This document shows, one piece after another, positions 33,924-34,339 of a DNA stretch of 34,339 nucleotides (position 1 is the first letter of the stretch; each line of letters starts with the position of its first letter). The position numbers were made by a program, and so were the translations under genes. Origin of the DNA: an uncultured Bacteroidales bacterium (lineage in GTDB: Bacteria > Bacteroidota > Bacteroidia > Bacteroidales > Muribaculaceae); the NCBI GenBank assembly GCA_946011725.1, contig CAMGBT010000019.1, forward strand, positions 1-34,339, given 5' to 3'. The notes below the pieces were generated by a model, which did no database searches, was not told where the DNA came from, and saw only the letters and a list, made by a program, of their open reading frames with translations.

Positions 33924-33954
33924 GGGTTCTGGGGCGAGGCGGAAGCCGAGCTGC
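33924..33954 (+). repeat. 31-nt dispersed repeat, copy B
   Basis: Reverse complement of 21354-21384 with one mismatch (G at 33932 where the other copy predicts T). It lies about 25 nt upstream of where DUF1232-like similarity begins and shares its reading frame. Confidence 0.8.
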
Positions 33955-33979
33955 CGCGCGCCCGCCCCGCCGCCGGCCT

Positions 33980-34195
33980 TTTCGTCGCGTCCGCCGCGCC
34001 GCCCTCGCCTACCTCATCCGCCCCATCGACTTCATCAAAGCCAAAGCCCACCTATTAGGCTGGCTCGACGAAGCCATCTCCATCGGCGTCCTCATCCAAA
34101 AAATGTCCAACCGCATCGCCCCCAAAATCGAAGCCCGCGCCGACGCCCAACTCGACCGCTGGTTCGCCCCCAACCCCGACCTCTCCCTCCCCTAA
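33980..34195 (+). pseudogene. DUF1232-like (YkvA-type) fragment, 5' end missing
   Basis: About 70 codons read ALAYLIRPIDFIKAK, then LLGWLDEAISIGVLIQKM and PKIEARADAQLDRWF, which fit the DUF1232 pattern (YLI.PID..., LLG.LDD, a Leu/Ile helix, then I.A.A...LD.WF). The frame is open back to 33770, but the upstream residues are Arg/Pro-rich low complexity across a dispersed repeat and GC-rich spacer, with no start codon near the similarity. It looks like the 3' part of a gene whose 5' end was lost or overwritten. A short intact gene with a non-standard start cannot be excluded. Codons end almost always in C. Confidence 0.5.
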
Positions 34196-34294
34196 TCCCC
34201 CCACCCCGCCAGCCACCGCCGCCCCCGCTGTTCCGCGCCCGGGCAACCACTCCCCACAAGCATGATACCACAAGGTTAATAAATCAGAGAAATG

Positions 34295-34339
34295 TTATTT
34301 CCGCACCCAGCCCATCAGGATACCGGCAGACACCACGAG
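34295..34339 (-). CDS. C-terminal end of a gene running off the window (partial)
   Basis: From the right edge, 14 codons and a TAA read LVVSAGILMGWVRK on the minus strand. The hydrophobic stretch ending in Arg-Lys looks like a terminal membrane helix. There is too little to identify it, and chance openness over 14 codons is possible. Confidence 0.35.
   Translation of the reverse strand, partial: LVVSAGILMGWVRK

Overview
This is about 34 kb of a GC-rich Bacteroidota chromosome. Several things point to order Bacteroidales, probably a Muribaculaceae-like lineage; the family level is inferred. They are the promoter form TTG-N20-TAnnTTTG, the two-subunit NADP glutamate dehydrogenase, the purH-mreBCD-mrdA-rodA gene order, the large ExbD-like proteins and the long RodA. 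The window is mostly housekeeping genes. I see no phage, insertion sequence, CRISPR array, tRNA or rRNA.

Layout: (1) 90-6511, + strand: two tandem rhomboid proteases, a membrane-anchored endonuclease/exonuclease/phosphatase-fold protein, a PBP4-type D-Ala-D-Ala carboxypeptidase, an acidic repeat protein, rsmI and a coiled-coil lipoprotein, closed by a perfect 18-bp hairpin. (2) 6512-7357: an 846-bp gap holding copy 1 of a structured dispersed repeat, a second 147-bp palindromic element and the purH promoter. (3) 7358-15722, + strand: purH, then the elongasome genes mreB, mreC, mreD, mrdA and rodA, and a GT4 glycosyltransferase. (4) 15728-19538, - strand: an ECF sigma factor, a small membrane protein (probable anti-sigma) and an LTxxQ periplasmic protein; an AAA ATPase with a duplicated operator-like repeat upstream; holA. 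(5) 19611-21343, + strand: a small PD-(D/E)xK nuclease-fold protein and rmuC, facing gdhA (- strand) across a GC-rich hairpin region. (6) 23218-24905, + strand: a lipoprotein with a BamE/SmpA-like C-terminus and a PhnP-like metallo-hydrolase. (7) 24906-25569: repeat copy 2, nested between 24-nt inverted repeats. (8) 25570-28891, - strand: a MotA/TolQ/ExbB channel, two ExbD-like proteins and TonB. (9) 29247-31238: NAD+ synthetase. (10) 31448-33762, - strand: a voltage-sensor potassium-channel-like protein with an unusual pore filter, coupled to pyroglutamyl peptidase. (11) The right edge holds a truncated DUF1232-like remnant and the last 14 codons of another gene.

Functionally, much of the window serves the envelope: peptidoglycan elongation and trimming, energy coupling to the outer membrane, intramembrane proteolysis and envelope stress signalling. 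Replication and repair (holA, rmuC), purine and NAD synthesis and nitrogen assimilation make up the rest.

The most unusual signal is not a gene. It is a roughly 350-nt repeat present twice in the same orientation, built as two related half-units head to head around 18-25 bp complementary arms. Most differences between its copies fall in predicted loops. It could be a structured RNA or a non-autonomous mobile element. The tandem palindromic repeat upstream of the AAA ATPase and the non-canonical channel filter are the next best leads. All alignments and structures were done by eye.
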